From Sheuella sp. (GTDB lineage: Bacteria; Pseudomonadota; Gammaproteobacteria; Burkholderiales; Burkholderiaceae_B): DNA of 45,574 bases. Under the pieces are notes generated by a model. It searched no databases. It was not told the DNA's origin and saw nothing but the letters and a program-made list of their open reading frames with translations. The position numbers and the translations under genes are program-made. The stretch spans positions 1 through 45,574 of the forward strand of contig JAUSCY010000080.1 of assembly GCA_030650995.1 (NCBI GenBank). The letters run 5' to 3'. Shown one piece after another: positions 16,459-25,616 of the stretch (position 1 is its first letter; every line of letters begins with the position of its first letter).

Positions 16459-16473
16459 GCAAGAGCCATGCCA
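16459..16473 (-). promoter_or_regulatory. Sigma-54 promoter of the ytfE-hemerythrin operon
   Basis: Read on the minus strand, TGGCATGGCTCTTGCT has the -24 GG (16471-16472) and -12 GC (16459-16460) separated by exactly 10 bases, matching the RpoN consensus TGGCAC-N5-TTGCT in all core positions. It lies 38 bases upstream of the ytfE ATG and downstream of three NorR boxes, the order required for an enhancer-activated promoter. Confidence 0.88.
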
Positions 16474-16513
16474 GGGTACAACCCTTTGATTTACATCGGA
16501 TTTTTTAATTAAT

Positions 16514-16572
16514 GGTAATATATACCCTAACATAAAAGGTATTAAATACCTTTTTTTATGGTACTTATTACC
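16514..16572. promoter_or_regulatory. Three NorR enhancer boxes
   Basis: Three copies of the NorR site GT-N7-AC occur as near-palindromes: GGTAATATATACC (16514-16526), GGTATTAAATACC (16538-16550) and GGTACTTATTACC (16560-16572). Their centres are 24 and 22 bases apart, about two helical turns. The triple array between norR and its target copies the arrangement known for norVW in E. coli and norAB in Ralstonia, where three sites support assembly of the NorR hexamer. Confidence 0.88.
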
Positions 16573-16643
16573 TTTTATGTTCATCACTATCATCTGCCAA
16601 AACCATTCAAGCATTTTTCTTATCAAACAGGACTGGATCAATA

Positions 16644-18191
16644 TTGAAAACAGAACTCTCTCTGATCGCAGACCTGGTCACGGATCTGCCGCGTGCTATT
16701 CGCGCACAACGCATGGTCAAAACCGTACGTGAAGAGTTTGGATGCCATGCGGTCGGTTTACTCAAGATAGAAGGTGACAGCATGACACCGGTTGCATTTG
16801 AAGGGCTTGCAAAGGAAACGCTTGGCAGGCGATTTGTGATCGCTCAGCATCCAAGGCTTGGCAGCATTATCTCCACCAGGAGTCCTGTTCGTTTCCTGCC
16901 TGGAAATCCGCTACCCGATCCGTATGACGGTCTGCTAGACGAGAAAATCGGACAAGCCCTGCCTGTGCATGACTGCATGGGAATCAGCCTGTATCTCGAA
17001 GGTCAGGTCTGGGGTGCTTTAACACTCGATGCATTTGATGGCAAAACTTTCAAAGCAAGTGACATTGCAAAGCTCACTACCTACGGGCTTTTAGTTGAGG
17101 CGGGAGTAAGAGTCTCCAGACTTGAGGAAGACAATAGAAATTTACGGGCACTGCGCGGGACAGACTCAGTCAATCCAGTGAATGTAAAAGTAAATCAGGA
17201 AATCGTCGGGCAGAGTGCAGTCATACGCAACTTAATTCACGAACTCGACGTTGCAGCAGACTCGGATTTACCAATATTGCTTCTTGGCGAAACCGGTGTT
17301 GGCAAAGAACTGTTTGCACAGCGTATCCATCAGTCATCTCAACGTAAAAAGGGACCGATGATCCATGTTAATTGTGCGGCACTGCCTGAATCGCTGGCAG
17401 AGAGTGAGTTATTTGGACACGTAAAGGGCGCGTTTTCTGGTGCAACGAGCGATAGAGCCGGACGAATTGAAGCAGCGGATGGTGGTACGCTTTTTCTTGA
17501 TGAAGTGGGTGAACTCCCCCTCACCATCCAAGCAAAACTGTTGCGTACCGTTCAGAATGGTGAGATCCAGCGGCTAGGCGAGGATCATCCGCGAAAGGTC
17601 AATGTACGCATTGTTTCGGCTACAAATCGGCAGCTACAAGACACCATCCGGCAAGGACGCTTTCGGGCCGACCTCTATCATCGGCTTTCTGTCTATCCAG
17701 TTCATGTTCCTCCACTGAGGGAGCGCGGAACAGATGTCTTGATTTTGGCAGGACGATTTTTGGAGCTCAATCGCTCGCGACTTGGTTTGCGAAGCTTGCG
17801 GCTTTCAGAAGCTGCAGAACACGCCCTATGCCAGTACTCCTGGCCAGGTAACGTACGGGAACTTGAGCACGTCATCAGTCGGGCCGCATTGCGCGCACTC
17901 AGCCAGGGTGCGAGTCGGGATGATATCGTGACTTTGGAGCCAAAATCACTGGCCCTTGAGTCTGAGGGTTTAGTCGTAGCTAGCGAGAATGAAATATACT
18001 CCGCAGAGATAAACACTCCTGAGAACGAAAAGATGCACGACTCACTGAAACAATTGACTCAAGCCTTTCAGCGTGCACAAGTCCGCTCCCGACTCCAAGC
18101 CCATCAAGGAAGATGGGTCGATGCCGCACAAAGCCTGGGCATCGACACCAGCAATCTTCACAAGCTTGCCAAACGTCTGGGAATCAAATGA
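16644..18191 (+). CDS. norR: Nitric-oxide-responsive sigma-54 activator NorR
   Basis: A 515-residue enhancer-binding protein. The N-terminal GAF sensor (about 1-160) keeps the residues implicated around the NO-binding mononuclear iron: D92-P-Y94-D95, H109 and C111 align with D96/Y98/D99, H111 and C113 of E. coli NorR. The AAA+ domain has Walker A GETGVGKE (215-222), Walker [12 protein letters not shown] and the sigma-54 contact loop GAFSGA at 262-267, where serine replaces the usual threonine of GAFTGA. A Fis-type helix-turn-helix closes the protein ([20 protein letters not shown]). The start is TTG at 16644, with AGGA upstream. It is divergent from ytfE and should activate it from the three boxes at 16514-16572 when NO binds the GAF iron. 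Confidence 0.95.
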   Translation: MKTELSLIADLVTDLPRAIRAQRMVKTVREEFGCHAVGLLKIEGDSMTPVAFEGLAKETLGRRFVIAQHPRLGSIISTRSPVRFLPGNPLPDPYDGLLDEKIGQALPVHDCMGISLYLEGQVWGALTLDAFDGKTFKASDIAKLTTYGLLVEAGVRVSRLEEDNRNLRALRGTDSVNPVNVKVNQEIVGQSAVIRNLIHELDVAADSDLPILLLGETGVGKELFAQRIHQSSQRKKGPMIHVNCAALPESLAESELFGHVKGAFSGATSDRAGRIEAADGGTLFLDEVGELPLTIQAKLLRTVQNGEIQRLGEDHPRKVNVRIVSATNRQLQDTIRQGRFRADLYHRLSVYPVHVPPLRERGTDVLILAGRFLELNRSRLGLRSLRLSEAAEHALCQYSWPGNVRELEHVISRAALRALSQGASRDDIVTLEPKSLALESEGLVVASENEIYSAEINTPENEKMHDSLKQLTQAFQRAQVRSRLQAHQGRWVDAAQSLGIDTSNLHKLAKRLGIK

Positions 18192-18200
18192 ACGACTTAT

Positions 18201-19763
18201 TTAAACCACGGGTGTGCGAATCAGATAATCAAATGCACTGAGTGCTGCCTTGGAGCCCTCGCCTGCAGCAATCACAATCTGTTTAAAAGGTACAGTTGTG
18301 CAATCACCTGCGGCAAATACACCTGGTACGTTTGTGTGGCCTTTGGCATCTACGACGATTTCACCAAACTTGGTTAAGTCCAGAGTTTCTTTGAGGAACT
18401 CCGTGTTCGGAACCAAACCAATTTGTACAAACACACCTGCGAGTTCCACATGGTGTTCCACACCCGTGGCGCGGTCTTTGAAGCTAATACCGTTGACTAT
18501 GCTGCCGTCACCTGTGATCTGCGTGGTTTGGGCATTTGTGTAGACGTCAACATTGGGCAAGCTGTTGAGCTTGTTAACCAATACCGCATCCGCCTTTAAC
18601 TGGTCTGCGAATTCAATCACTGTAACGTGTTCGACTACACCTGCCAGATCGATTGCCGCTTCAATACCTGAATTACCGCCACCAATCACTGCTGTACGCT
18701 TGCCTTTGAACAAAGGACCATCGCAGTGCGGGCAATAGGCTACGCCCTTGTTTTTATACTCCTGCTCTCCAGGAACATTCACGTTGCGCCAGCGTGCGCC
18801 CGTTGACAGGATCACAGTTCGTGCATTGAGTGTGCCGCCATTTTCCATCTGTACCTGAATCATTGCGCCCGGCGTTGAAGCAGGGATCACTTTGGTGGCA
18901 CGCTGAAGATTCATGATGTCAACACCATAATGACGCACTTGTGCTTCGAGAGCCGCGGCGAATTTAGGGCCGTCTGTTTCCAGGACAGAAATATAGTTTT
19001 CGATTGCCATCGTGTCATTTGTCTGGCCACCGAACCGCTCCGCGGCAACACCCACGCGAATACCTTTTCGCGCAGCGTAAATCGCAGCAGCAGCCCCTGC
19101 TGGACCACCGCCAACAATCAGCACATCAAAATCTTCTTTCGCATTGAGCTTTGCTGCTTCACGCGCACCTGCATTGATATCGAGCTTGGCAACAATTTCC
19201 TCGACATTCATGCGTCCTGAACCAAACACTTTGCCATTGAGAAAGACCATAGGTACGGCCATGATTTCGCGCTCGGTGACTTCTTTTTGAAAAGCACCAC
19301 CTTCGATCACGACTGTTTTAACCTTGGGGTTAAAGATTGCCATCAACGACAATGCCTGCACAACATCGGGACAGTTATGGCAAGACAAAGACATATAGAC
19401 CTCAAAATTGAAGTCGCCGTCCAGCGCTTTGATCGAGTCGATTATGTCTTGCTCGACTTTCGGAGGATGACCGCCGGTCCACAGCAATGCCAGCACCAGC
19501 GAAGTGAATTCGTGTCCAAGGGGCAATCCGGCAAAACGCACGCCCGTTGACTCGCCATCACGCGCAACCACAAAAGAGGGTTTGCGAATATCGTCGCCCG
19601 TCGTCTCGAGTGTGACCTTGTCCGAGAGCGCCACAATAGTCTCAAGCAGGTTACGCATCTCAGCGCCTGTCTCGCTATCGTCAAGTGAAGCGATCAGTCG
19701 GATTGGCTGGCGCAGCATGCCCAGATAAGTCTGTAATTGGGATTTGAGGGTGTCGTCGAGCAT
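18201..19763 (-). CDS. ahpF: Alkyl hydroperoxide reductase subunit F
   Basis: A 520-residue flavoprotein disulfide reductase that passes electrons from NADH through FAD and two CxxC pairs to AhpC. The N-terminal tandem thioredoxin-like domain carries C128-H-N-C131 (E. coli C129/C132). A FAD-binding [17 protein letters not shown] begins around residue 217, the active-site pair is in [10 protein letters not shown] near 340-350, an NAD-binding [15 protein letters not shown] follows, and the C-terminal GVFAAGDCT completes the fold. Length equals the E. coli protein (521). It lies downstream of ahpC in the same direction, separated by 163 bases that hold stem-loops, and converges on norR with 9 bases between the stops. 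Confidence 0.97.
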   Translation of the reverse strand: MLDDTLKSQLQTYLGMLRQPIRLIASLDDSETGAEMRNLLETIVALSDKVTLETTGDDIRKPSFVVARDGESTGVRFAGLPLGHEFTSLVLALLWTGGHPPKVEQDIIDSIKALDGDFNFEVYMSLSCHNCPDVVQALSLMAIFNPKVKTVVIEGGAFQKEVTEREIMAVPMVFLNGKVFGSGRMNVEEIVAKLDINAGAREAAKLNAKEDFDVLIVGGGPAGAAAAIYAARKGIRVGVAAERFGGQTNDTMAIENYISVLETDGPKFAAALEAQVRHYGVDIMNLQRATKVIPASTPGAMIQVQMENGGTLNARTVILSTGARWRNVNVPGEQEYKNKGVAYCPHCDGPLFKGKRTAVIGGGNSGIEAAIDLAGVVEHVTVIEFADQLKADAVLVNKLNSLPNVDVYTNAQTTQITGDGSIVNGISFKDRATGVEHHVELAGVFVQIGLVPNTEFLKETLDLTKFGEIVVDAKGHTNVPGVFAAGDCTTVPFKQIVIAAGEGSKAALSAFDYLIRTPVV

Positions 19764-19850
19764 AGTTCTCTCCTGTTACGGGCAAAAATTTTCCACTACT
19801 GACAAAAACAGTCAGTCTGAATCGTTAAGTGTTGGGGGTTTGAGCTGAGG

Positions 19851-19913
19851 GTAAGGCACGTGGCTGTGTTCGACCGCCAGATGCCTTACGCTCAACGCCC
19901 TGCGTGTCAGGGC
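19851..19913 (-). promoter_or_regulatory. Stem-loops in the ahpC-ahpF spacer
   Basis: Two hairpins can form: GTAAGGCA (19851-19858) pairs with TGCCTTAC (19882-19889), extendable to 13 bp with one mismatch. GCCCTG (19897-19902) pairs with CAGGGC (19908-19913) over a 5-base loop. Neither has a T-tract in the direction of transcription. They may stabilise the ahpC message or partly attenuate ahpF, giving the usual AhpC excess; this is inference. Confidence 0.45.
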
Positions 19914-19926
19914 ATTAAAACTGGAT

Positions 19927-20490
19927 TTAGATCTTACCGACCAGATCCAGTGATGGAGTCAGAGTCTTTGAACCTTCGTTCCACTTAGCTGGGCACACTT
20001 CACCTGGGTGAGCAGCTGTGTACTGAGCAGCTTTTAGTTTACGTACGGTTTCCTTCACGTCGCGGGCAATTTCGTTTGAATGAATTTCGAGTGTTTTAAT
20101 CACGAGATCCGGATTGACGATAAATGTACCGCGCAGCGCCAGACCTTCCTCAGCGATATGCACGCCGAAAGCGTTAGTCAACGCATGTGTTGGGTCACCA
20201 ACCAATGGGAACTTAGCCTTGCCCACAGCTGGCGATGTCTCGTGCCAGACTTTGTGTGAAAAATGTGTATCTGTGGTGATGATGTAAACCTCAGCACCCA
20301 TTTTCTGGAATTCAGGGTAGTGTTCAGCTGCGTCTTCGATCTCTGTAGGGCAGTTGAAAGTGAACGCTGCAGGCATGAATATCAGAACCGACCACTTGCC
20401 TTTCAGGCTGGCTTCGGTAACTTCGATGAACTTGCCATTATGGAAAGCTTGGGCTTTGAAAGGCTGGACTTGTGTGTTGATCAGGGACAT
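19927..20490 (-). CDS. ahpC: Alkyl hydroperoxide reductase subunit C (2-Cys peroxiredoxin)
   Basis: A 187-residue cytoplasmic peroxiredoxin that reduces H2O2, organic peroxides and peroxynitrite. The peroxidatic cysteine is C47 in AAFTFNCPTEIED and the resolving cysteine is in HPGEVCPAKW near the C-terminus. Length equals E. coli AhpC. The ATG at 20490 has AAAGGAATCTTT upstream; the longer frame to 20526 adds unconserved residues. The MPAAFTFN variant before the cysteine, instead of YPADFTFV, is familiar from other betaproteobacterial AhpC proteins. ahpF follows downstream and supplies electrons. Next to the NorR operon it completes a nitrosative/oxidative defence block. Confidence 0.97.
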   Translation of the reverse strand: MSLINTQVQPFKAQAFHNGKFIEVTEASLKGKWSVLIFMPAAFTFNCPTEIEDAAEHYPEFQKMGAEVYIITTDTHFSHKVWHETSPAVGKAKFPLVGDPTHALTNAFGVHIAEEGLALRGTFIVNPDLVIKTLEIHSNEIARDVKETVRKLKAAQYTAAHPGEVCPAKWNEGSKTLTPSLDLVGKI

Positions 20491-20653
20491 AAAGATTCCT
20501 TTGTAGAGGGTTATTAGAAAAAACAATCGAATTGGTGAATTCGTTAGGCTCTATCATAATCGCACTGAGGAATTATGCTAATTGTTTGTTTTAATGATGT
20601 CGATTGTCCAAACCTATCTCCAGAAAAAATAAACCGATAAAAAAGGAAACCTA

Positions 20654-21634
20654 ATGAAAGCTGCCTGGTATGAACGAAATGGCGAGGCTCGCGATGTGCT
20701 GGTTGTTGGGGAAATGCAAACCCCTGTCGCCGGACCGGGAGAAGTCCTAGTTAAAGTCAGTGTTTCAGGCGTGAATCCGTCCGACGTGAAATCCCGGCGC
20801 GCTCGACCTTTGATCGCTCCGCGTATCGTGCCGCATAGCGATGGTGGCGGCGTCATCGAGGCTGTCGGAGCAGGTGTTGCATCGAGCAGGATCGGGCAAC
20901 GTGTCTGGATCTGGAACGGTCAGTTTGGACGTCCCATGGGAACATGCGCGCAATATATAGCGGTCCCTGAAGAACAGGCGGTCAGCCTGCCTGCCGACAC
21001 CAGTTTTGACGCAGCCGCGTGCATGGGGATACCCGGTTTGACTGCCTTTGAAGCCGTTCGTCGTTGCGGTGAAATTAAGGGAAAAAACATTTTAGTGATC
21101 GCTGCAGCGGCCTCGGTTGGTCATTACGCAGCACAAATGGCTGCCCTCAAGGGCGCGCGAGTCATAGGAACGGTCAGTTCTGAAACTAAAGCCGCTCACG
21201 CACGTATGGCTGGTGTAGCAGAGACCATTAACTACAAAACAGAAAATGTTGCAGAGCGCGTCAAAGCACTGACCGGCGGGCGTGGCGTGGATGCAATCAT
21301 TGATATGGATTTTTCTACAACGGCTGATCTGCTCAGGAAAGGGGCTCTGGCACCACATGGAACAGTATCTTGCTATGGTTCAAACTCAGTCGAAGACACA
21401 CCTATTCCATTCAGGGTCTGTTTGCCAAACAGCTTAAGCTTGCAGTTTTTTCTTATATACGACTTAACACCTCAAGAGCGTAGCTTTGCTTTGCAAGAAC
21501 TCAGCGCCCTGCTGAAGGCTGGAGTTCTGTCGCATGCAATCGGAGCGCGTTACCCGCTGTCAGACATCATCAAAGCGCACGAAGCGGTTGAACAAGGCAA
21601 AGTCATGGGCAATATAGTGATTGATATTGCCTAA
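20654..21634 (+). CDS. NADPH:quinone oxidoreductase-type MDR protein
   Basis: A 326-residue medium-chain reductase. The GroES-like domain opens MKAAWYERNGEARDVLVVGE and contains SGVNPSDVKSR and PHSDGGGVIEAVG. The Rossmann domain carries IAAAASVGHYAAQMAALKGA around 152-171, then GGRGVDAIIDMDFS. Catalytic-zinc ligands are missing, so it is a zeta-crystallin/QOR-type enzyme reducing quinones or enones with NADPH. AGGAAACCTA lies directly before the ATG. It is divergent from ahpC across 163 bases and converges on the ABC importer; coregulation with ahpC in redox stress is possible but not shown. Confidence 0.88.
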   Translation: MKAAWYERNGEARDVLVVGEMQTPVAGPGEVLVKVSVSGVNPSDVKSRRARPLIAPRIVPHSDGGGVIEAVGAGVASSRIGQRVWIWNGQFGRPMGTCAQYIAVPEEQAVSLPADTSFDAAACMGIPGLTAFEAVRRCGEIKGKNILVIAAAASVGHYAAQMAALKGARVIGTVSSETKAAHARMAGVAETINYKTENVAERVKALTGGRGVDAIIDMDFSTTADLLRKGALAPHGTVSCYGSNSVEDTPIPFRVCLPNSLSLQFFLIYDLTPQERSFALQELSALLKAGVLSHAIGARYPLSDIIKAHEAVEQGKVMGNIVIDIA

Positions 21635-21649
21635 ACCCTCCTCTGCGCC

Positions 21650-22636
21650 CTAGACCTGTCTCAAGTGACAAGCGACCATGCGTCCGGAGGGCATGATCGT
21701 TTGTCTGGGTTCCTGGACTTTACAAATGTCCATCACATCTGGGCAGCGCGTATGAAAATGGCAGCCACTAGGGCGGTTGACAGGGCTCGGCACATCACCC
21801 TGTAAAACGATCCGGTGGGCCTTCTTTTTGGGATCAGGTACAGGCACAGCGGATAGCAAAGCTGTTGTGTAGGGGTGTTGTGGATTTGAAAACAACTCTG
21901 TGCGATCGGCCAGCTCCACTATCCGGCCCAGATACATGACTGCAACGCGATGCGTCATGTGCTCAACAATCGCGAGGTCATGGCTGATAAACAGCAACGC
22001 CAGACCAAGTTCTTTTTGCAGATCCTGCAATAGGTTAACAATCTGTGCCTTAACCGATACGTCAAGCGCCGAAACTGCCTCGTCGCAAATAATCAAATCG
22101 GGCTCTGCAGCCAAGGCGCGCGCAATACAGATCCGCTGCCGCTGTCCGCCAGAGAACTCATGTGGCCAACGCTCACCAGCATCTTTAGGCAAACGCACTT
22201 TATCCAGCAACTGAACAACGCGAGCTTTGATTTGCTCTTGGTCAGATGCAAGACCAAAATTACGGATTGGTTCGGCAATAATATCGTGCACCCGCATGCG
22301 CGGATTCAAGCTCGAGAACGGGTCCTGAAAAATCACCTGAATACGTTTACGCAAGGGGCGCAGCGCGCTCGCAGACAAAGAGTCGATGCGCGTCCCGTCC
22401 AGTATCACTTCACCAGATGTCAGATCAAACAAACGCAGGATCGAACGACCCACAGTGGACTTACCACAACCAGACTCTCCGACCAGCGCAAGCGTCTCGC
22501 CTTTCTTGATAGAAAACGAAACACCATCGACTGCATGGACATGGCCCGTGACCTTACTAAAAATACCAGTCTTGATCGGAAAGAATTTTTGAATCTGACG
22601 GACTTCAAGTAGGGGGACGGAGGCGGACGTAGACAT
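21650..22636 (-). CDS. Oligopeptide/dipeptide ABC transporter ATPase (DppF/OppF type)
   Basis: A 328-residue ATPase. Walker A is GESGCGKST, the Q-loop lies in VIFQDPFSSLNPRM, the signature is FSGGQRQRICIARAL and Walker B LIICDEAVSALD, followed by the switch histidine in FISHD. The C-terminal oligopeptide-type extension with clustered cysteines and histidines (CHFHTRCPDVMDICK) identifies the peptide-transporter subfamily. The ATG at 22636 follows CAGGTTAACCGA, a good ribosome-binding site; longer frames begin with TTG or lack one. It is the last gene of the importer operon (receptor, permease, permease, ATPase, ATPase) on the minus strand. Confidence 0.94.
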   Translation of the reverse strand: MSTSASVPLLEVRQIQKFFPIKTGIFSKVTGHVHAVDGVSFSIKKGETLALVGESGCGKSTVGRSILRLFDLTSGEVILDGTRIDSLSASALRPLRKRIQVIFQDPFSSLNPRMRVHDIIAEPIRNFGLASDQEQIKARVVQLLDKVRLPKDAGERWPHEFSGGQRQRICIARALAAEPDLIICDEAVSALDVSVKAQIVNLLQDLQKELGLALLFISHDLAIVEHMTHRVAVMYLGRIVELADRTELFSNPQHPYTTALLSAVPVPDPKKKAHRIVLQGDVPSPVNRPSGCHFHTRCPDVMDICKVQEPRQTIMPSGRMVACHLRQV

Positions 22637-22672
22637 TCGGTTAACCTGATTCGAGTAAGTCATGAGCAAAGC

Positions 22673-23665
22673 TTAATCATTAGCAAAAGCAACTTCACCA
22701 GCAAAGTGGCAGGCCACCTGATGACCGGACTCTTTGATTTGCATGGCGGGTGCGATCTCATGACAAGGTTCTTTTGCCAACGGACAGCGTGATGCGAACA
22801 CGCAACCTGTGATCTTTTGTTTCAAGCTAGGTACCAGCCCGGGGATCTCTTTCAAGCGCGTAGAATGTCCCGCAGCCGATGTGCCAAGCTTGGGTACCGC
22901 GCCTAGCAAACCCTGCGTGTAGGGATGCAACGGGTTGGCAAACAACTCCTCCACTGGCGCCTCTTCGACCTTGCGTCCGGCATACATCACCATGACACGC
23001 TCAGCGACTTCGGCTACAACTCCCAGATCGTGCGTAATCAGTACGATGGCAGCTCCAATTTTATTTTTCAGGTCTGCCATCAGATCCAGAATCTGCGCCT
23101 GAATTGTGACGTCAAGCGCAGTAGTTGGTTCGTCAGCAATTAACAACTTCGGATTACAGGCAAGTGCCATCGCAATCATCACCCGTTGACGCATGCCTCC
23201 TGAGAGTTGATGCGGATATTCATTGAGCCGACGCTGACTTTCTGCAATACCGACCAAATCCATCAGCTCAAGGGCACGTGCCATGGCCTGATCCTTGGAG
23301 ATGTCTTGATGCAAGCGCAACGTCTCACACAACTGACGTTTGATTTTCAGCACCGGATTCAGACTTGTCATCGGCTCCTGAAAAATCATTGAAATCGCAT
23401 CACCACGAATAGCACGCATCTCTTTATCGGATAACTTGAGCAAATCCTTGCCCTGGAATTTTATAGAGCCTGCAATCTTGCCAGGTGGCTCGGGTATCAG
23501 GCGCAGGATAGACATTGCCGTCACGGACTTGCCGCAACCGGACTCCCCCACAATGGCAAGTGTTTCTCCCTCGTTCACGATAAAGCTCACACCATCCACG
23601 GCACGGTTGATTCCGTCCGGAGTACGAAAGTGTGTCTGAAGGTTTTCGACTTCTAATAAGGCCAA
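22673..23665 (-). CDS. Oligopeptide/dipeptide ABC transporter ATPase (DppD/OppD type), TTG start
   Basis: A 330-residue ATPase with Walker A GESGCGKSV, signature LSGGMRQRVMIAMAL, Walker B LLIADEPTTALD and the cysteine-bearing peptide-family C-terminus (CVFASRCPLAKEPCHE). The proposed start is TTG at 23665, with GGAG 7 bases upstream, giving the standard N-terminus ALLEVENLQTHF and only 13 bases from the preceding permease gene. An in-frame ATG at 23728 would overlap the permease by 50 bases and add 21 unrelated residues. It forms a heterodimer with the neighbouring DppF-type ATPase. Confidence 0.93.
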   Translation of the reverse strand: MALLEVENLQTHFRTPDGINRAVDGVSFIVNEGETLAIVGESGCGKSVTAMSILRLIPEPPGKIAGSIKFQGKDLLKLSDKEMRAIRGDAISMIFQEPMTSLNPVLKIKRQLCETLRLHQDISKDQAMARALELMDLVGIAESQRRLNEYPHQLSGGMRQRVMIAMALACNPKLLIADEPTTALDVTIQAQILDLMADLKNKIGAAIVLITHDLGVVAEVAERVMVMYAGRKVEEAPVEELFANPLHPYTQGLLGAVPKLGTSAAGHSTRLKEIPGLVPSLKQKITGCVFASRCPLAKEPCHEIAPAMQIKESGHQVACHFAGEVAFAND

Positions 23666-23678
23666 GAGATATCTCCGA

Positions 23679-24569
23679 TCAGCTCGATTTCGACTTGCGA
23701 GGATCCAGCACATCGCGGAAACCGTCACCCATCAGGTTGACAGCCAGCACAGTGAGAGACAAGAAAATAGCTGGAAAAAATATGATGTACGGCTTGATTT
23801 GGAACAAGGTCCGGCCATCGGCCATGATGTTGCCCCAAGAAGGGATGATTGGTGGCACGCCAGCACCAATAAACGACAAGATTGACTCGGTGATCATCGC
23901 AGAGGCACAAATATACGTCGCCTGCACGGTCAGCGGTGCGAGTGTATTGGGCAAGATATGCCGCCAGATCAGCATAGGCATGCGACAGCCACAAGATATC
24001 GCCGCATCAACATATGCCTGTTCACGCAGTGACAAAACAACGCCTCGGACCAGACGCGAAACGCGTGGAATCTCAGCAATCGTAATAGCAATTACAACGT
24101 TCTGGACACTCGCTCGCGTCAGCGCCATCAAGGCAATTGCTAACAAGATAGGTGGGATCGACATCAGGCCATCCATGACACGCATGATGATGGCATCCAG
24201 GCGTCGGAAAGTGCCCGAGAGCAGACCGATTGTCAGGCCAATCAGAGAGGCTAATAACGCAACGGCAAAACCGATCGTGAGCGATACCCGCGCACCATAC
24301 AAGACACGCGAATAAATATCGCGGCCAAACGCATCTGTACCAAACCAGTAAAGCGCAGAAGGTTCAAGATTGCGCTTGCGCGGTGCAAGCTCGGTTGGAT
24401 CGACCGTACCTAGCCAGGGGGCCGCAACCGCTATGAACAGCATCACGAGCAGCAGACCGGCGCCGAAGGCGATCGTCGGATTGTTGAGTAGGAAACCCCA
24501 TAAGCCTTTACGTTGGCGTCGTGGTTTAAGCAGATCAGGTAGTGAAGGCGCAGCAGCAAAAGTATTCAT
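23679..24569 (-). CDS. Peptide-type ABC transporter permease (DppC/OppC type)
   Basis: A 296-residue inner-membrane permease. The N-terminal LKPRRQRKGLWGFLLNNPT precedes TM1, as in OppC/DppC. YWFGTDAFGRDIYSRVLYGA is the family's periplasmic OppC_N signature, and the EAA loop is in VDAAISCGCRMPMLIWRHIL. Five or six membrane segments are visible. Its ATG overlaps the stop of the preceding permease gene by one base (TGATG), indicating translational coupling. Partners are the DppB-type permease and two ATPases in the same operon. Confidence 0.94.
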   Translation of the reverse strand: MNTFAAAPSLPDLLKPRRQRKGLWGFLLNNPTIAFGAGLLLVMLFIAVAAPWLGTVDPTELAPRKRNLEPSALYWFGTDAFGRDIYSRVLYGARVSLTIGFAVALLASLIGLTIGLLSGTFRRLDAIIMRVMDGLMSIPPILLAIALMALTRASVQNVVIAITIAEIPRVSRLVRGVVLSLREQAYVDAAISCGCRMPMLIWRHILPNTLAPLTVQATYICASAMITESILSFIGAGVPPIIPSWGNIMADGRTLFQIKPYIIFFPAIFLSLTVLAVNLMGDGFRDVLDPRKSKSS

Positions 24570-25510
24570 CAGTAACGTATCCTAGGATCGACGATCGTAT
24601 AGATCACGTCAACGCACAGATTAACCAGCACATATACAAAACTAAATACCACCACCAGCCCCTGGATAAGCGGATAGTCGCGACGCACAATCGCATCAAT
24701 CGTCAATCGTCCCAAACCAGGAATCGCGAAGACGCTCTCTGTCACCACCGCACCGCCGATCAGTAAGGCGATACCAATACCAATCACCGTGACAACTGGA
24801 ACCGCAGCATTTTTTAATGCATGCAGAAACAAGATACCTATTTGCCCCATACCCTTTGCTTTCGCCGTCCGGATGTAATCCTGCGACAACACCTCAAGCA
24901 TGGTGGCACGGGTGATGCGAGCGATCAATGCAATATAAACAAAGCCAAGAGCAATCGATGGCAGCACAAGGTGCTCAAACCATTGACCAATGTCTTTCTT
25001 AAACGAAACATAGCCCTGTACTGGAAACCAGTCCAGTTCAAGAGAAAGAAAAAAACTCATCAGATATCCGACTACAAATACCGGAACAGAAAAACCAATG
25101 ACCGAGATAGCCATGATGCTGCGGTCAATCCAGGTACCCGCCTTCCAGGCTGCTAAAACACCGATAGGAACGGCTACAGTGATCGCAATCACCAACGTCA
25201 GCACCATCAAAGATAGTGTCGGCTCGACTCGCTGTCCAATCAACTCAATGACTGGCATACCCGTGAACATTGAGGTTCCCAAATCTCCCTGCAGGAGATT
25301 AAAAAACCACTCTGAAAATCTGACAAGAAACGGACGGTCCAGTCCCAGATTGGCGCGAATTTTTTCAACGTCCGCCGGACTAGCCTGATCGCCAGCAATG
25401 ACCGCGGCGGGATCGCCCGGAGCAATATAAAGCAAGCTAAATACAAACAGGGCAACAATCAACATGACCGGTATGGTGGCCAGTACCCTGCGAAAAATAT
25501 AACTAAACAT
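24569..25510 (-). CDS. Peptide-type ABC transporter permease (DppB/OppB type)
   Basis: A 313-residue inner-membrane permease beginning MFSYIFRRVLATIPVMLIVA, typical of OppB/DppB, with GDPAAVIAG and LGLDRPFLVRFSEWF in the first periplasmic loop. The EAA motif lies in DYIRTAKAKGMGQIGILFLH, and the end GLVVVFSFVYVLVNLCVDVI is the usual last membrane segment. It follows the receptor gene by 106 bases in the same direction and overlaps the second permease. It helps form the import channel for the receptor's ligand. Confidence 0.94.
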   Translation of the reverse strand: MFSYIFRRVLATIPVMLIVALFVFSLLYIAPGDPAAVIAGDQASPADVEKIRANLGLDRPFLVRFSEWFFNLLQGDLGTSMFTGMPVIELIGQRVEPTLSLMVLTLVIAITVAVPIGVLAAWKAGTWIDRSIMAISVIGFSVPVFVVGYLMSFFLSLELDWFPVQGYVSFKKDIGQWFEHLVLPSIALGFVYIALIARITRATMLEVLSQDYIRTAKAKGMGQIGILFLHALKNAAVPVVTVIGIGIALLIGGAVVTESVFAIPGLGRLTIDAIVRRDYPLIQGLVVVFSFVYVLVNLCVDVIYTIVDPRIRY

Positions 25511-25616
25511 AGTGATCGATATTCCGTACTTCTAGATTGGGGCCGAAACGGCAATGGATCAAAGAGACCAGCCCACTCAGACGAACGGGGCCGGTCTCAA
25601 TCCTATCAAACCAGAG

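Noticed and set aside
23632-24315. Long plus-strand open frame of 227 codons inside the minus-strand permease gene
   Set aside because: It lies wholly antisense to a clear DppC-type permease (and the start of the ATPase gene), has no ribosome-binding site and its translation resembles no family.
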